This document shows, one piece after another, positions 63,731-64,000 of a DNA stretch of 64,000 nucleotides. This DNA comes from Coenobita brevimanus. Its lineage: Eukaryota > Arthropoda > Malacostraca > Decapoda > Coenobitidae. Location: positions 34,472,382-34,536,381 of the forward strand of contig CM064715.1 in assembly GCA_032717465.1 (NCBI GenBank), written 5' to 3'. The notes below the pieces were generated by a model. The model saw only the letters and a list, made by a program, of their open reading frames with translations, did no database searches and was not told where the DNA came from. The position numbers were made by a program, and so were the translations under genes. How positions within the stretch are numbered: position 1 is the first letter of the stretch; every line of letters begins with the position of its first letter.

Positions 63731-64000
63731 CTTTCGTTATTCCTGCGCCAGCAATGAAGTTTCCCATGGGATGTTGAACAAAAACTCATCGCTCCACACA
63801 ACACGACCCCAAAAGTCCAGGTCCTCGTCAGCATAAAGCTGAGCAAAGCGAAGTCGGTGTTCCCTGTGTCTCTCGCTTAACTTTTCTTTGATAGCCGTCG
63901 TCCGATGGTGAATACCAGCTTCGTGCAACCTTTTTCGAACTGTCCTTGGAGTAACTTCAAGTTGCAGCTGTTCCGTGATGGCGACAGCGTTCGTGAAGGG
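63731..64000 (-). pseudogene. Tc1-like transposase, middle part, truncated by window end
   Basis: The frame is open from the window edge and shows the end of the helix-turn-helix region (TPRTVRKRLHEAGIHHRTT), a basic linker (KEKLSERHREHRLRFAQ) and the first catalytic Asp in WGRVVWSDEF. Just after this a T-run near 63785 has what looks like one extra base. The frame is lost there, and the family-typical HCWRRNNE section is in another frame up to the splice-like donor at 63731. Without that shift both parts would form one transposase. The DNA-binding N-terminus lies beyond 64000. Confidence 0.8.

Larger units (their letters stand above)
62335..64000 (-). mobile_element. Tc1/mariner-type transposon with intron-like interval, 5' end outside window
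   Basis: A minus-strand transposase split into two coding parts (64000-63731 and 62848-62335) that join in frame across a GT...AG interval. Terminal inverted repeats were not found near the stop codon, and the left half of the element lies beyond the window. It could be a transposon carrying an intron, an element interrupted by a later insertion, or a host gene derived from a Tc1-like transposase. Confidence 0.75.

Overview
The window reads as non-genic, repeat-dominated chromatin of an animal. The mix of BEL/Pao, Ty3/Gypsy, two non-LTR retroelements, a Tc1-like transposon and very long (TA)n, (GATA)n and (AC)n microsatellites suggests an arthropod, most plausibly a decapod crustacean. That assignment is inference from repeat content only. 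I see no intact host gene, no bacterial-type operon, no CRISPR array and no convincing RNA gene.

Layout. Positions 1-7905 are an AT-rich, strongly diverged satellite-like repeat, mostly in one orientation (called minus here). It is interrupted by the 3' end of one non-LTR retrotransposon (about 113-870, minus), a GC-rich island (3510-3780), a short minisatellite (3781-4310), an (AC)n tract and a dead non-LTR retrotransposon (about 4771-7160, minus). An exact 100-N assembly gap lies at 8065-8164. From 8165 to 14167 there is a BEL/Pao LTR retrotransposon with gag, protease, reverse transcriptase (RT), RNase H, integrase and a 3' LTR. It has several frameshifts, and its 5' end falls in the gap.

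From 14168 to 54747 lies the main feature: a tandem array with a period of about 7.1-7.2 kb. Each unit holds one Ty3/Gypsy-type retrotransposon with the unusual pol order protease, integrase, RT (Gmr1-like) and a capsid resembling the vertebrate SCAN domain. Each is followed by (TA)n, about 1.28 kb of the background satellite and about 0.8-0.9 kb of GATA/TATC and TA microsatellite. The BEL/Pao element sits inside the gag of copy 1. Copies 1-5 all stop at the same point between RT and RNase H. Only copy 6 (48479-54666) keeps RNase H, a polypurine tract and a 3' LTR. Nonsense and frameshift lesions shared by all copies show that the element was dead before it was amplified. Mosaic sharing of other variants suggests later unequal crossing over or gene conversion.

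Positions 54748-60150 are the same satellite in the plus orientation with no retroelement in it. About 60151-62330 is mostly unassigned sequence with one small inverted-repeat element (61561-61728). The right end (62335-64000, minus) is a Tc1-like transposase in two exons around a GT-AG intron-like interval of 882 bp. That interval itself contains a microsatellite and a foldback element.

How the parts relate: a Gmr1-like element inserted into a microsatellite within a satellite repeat, lost its 3' part, and the whole satellite-plus-element unit was then amplified. The retroelement has become part of a composite satellite. No gene set here works together as a functional pathway.
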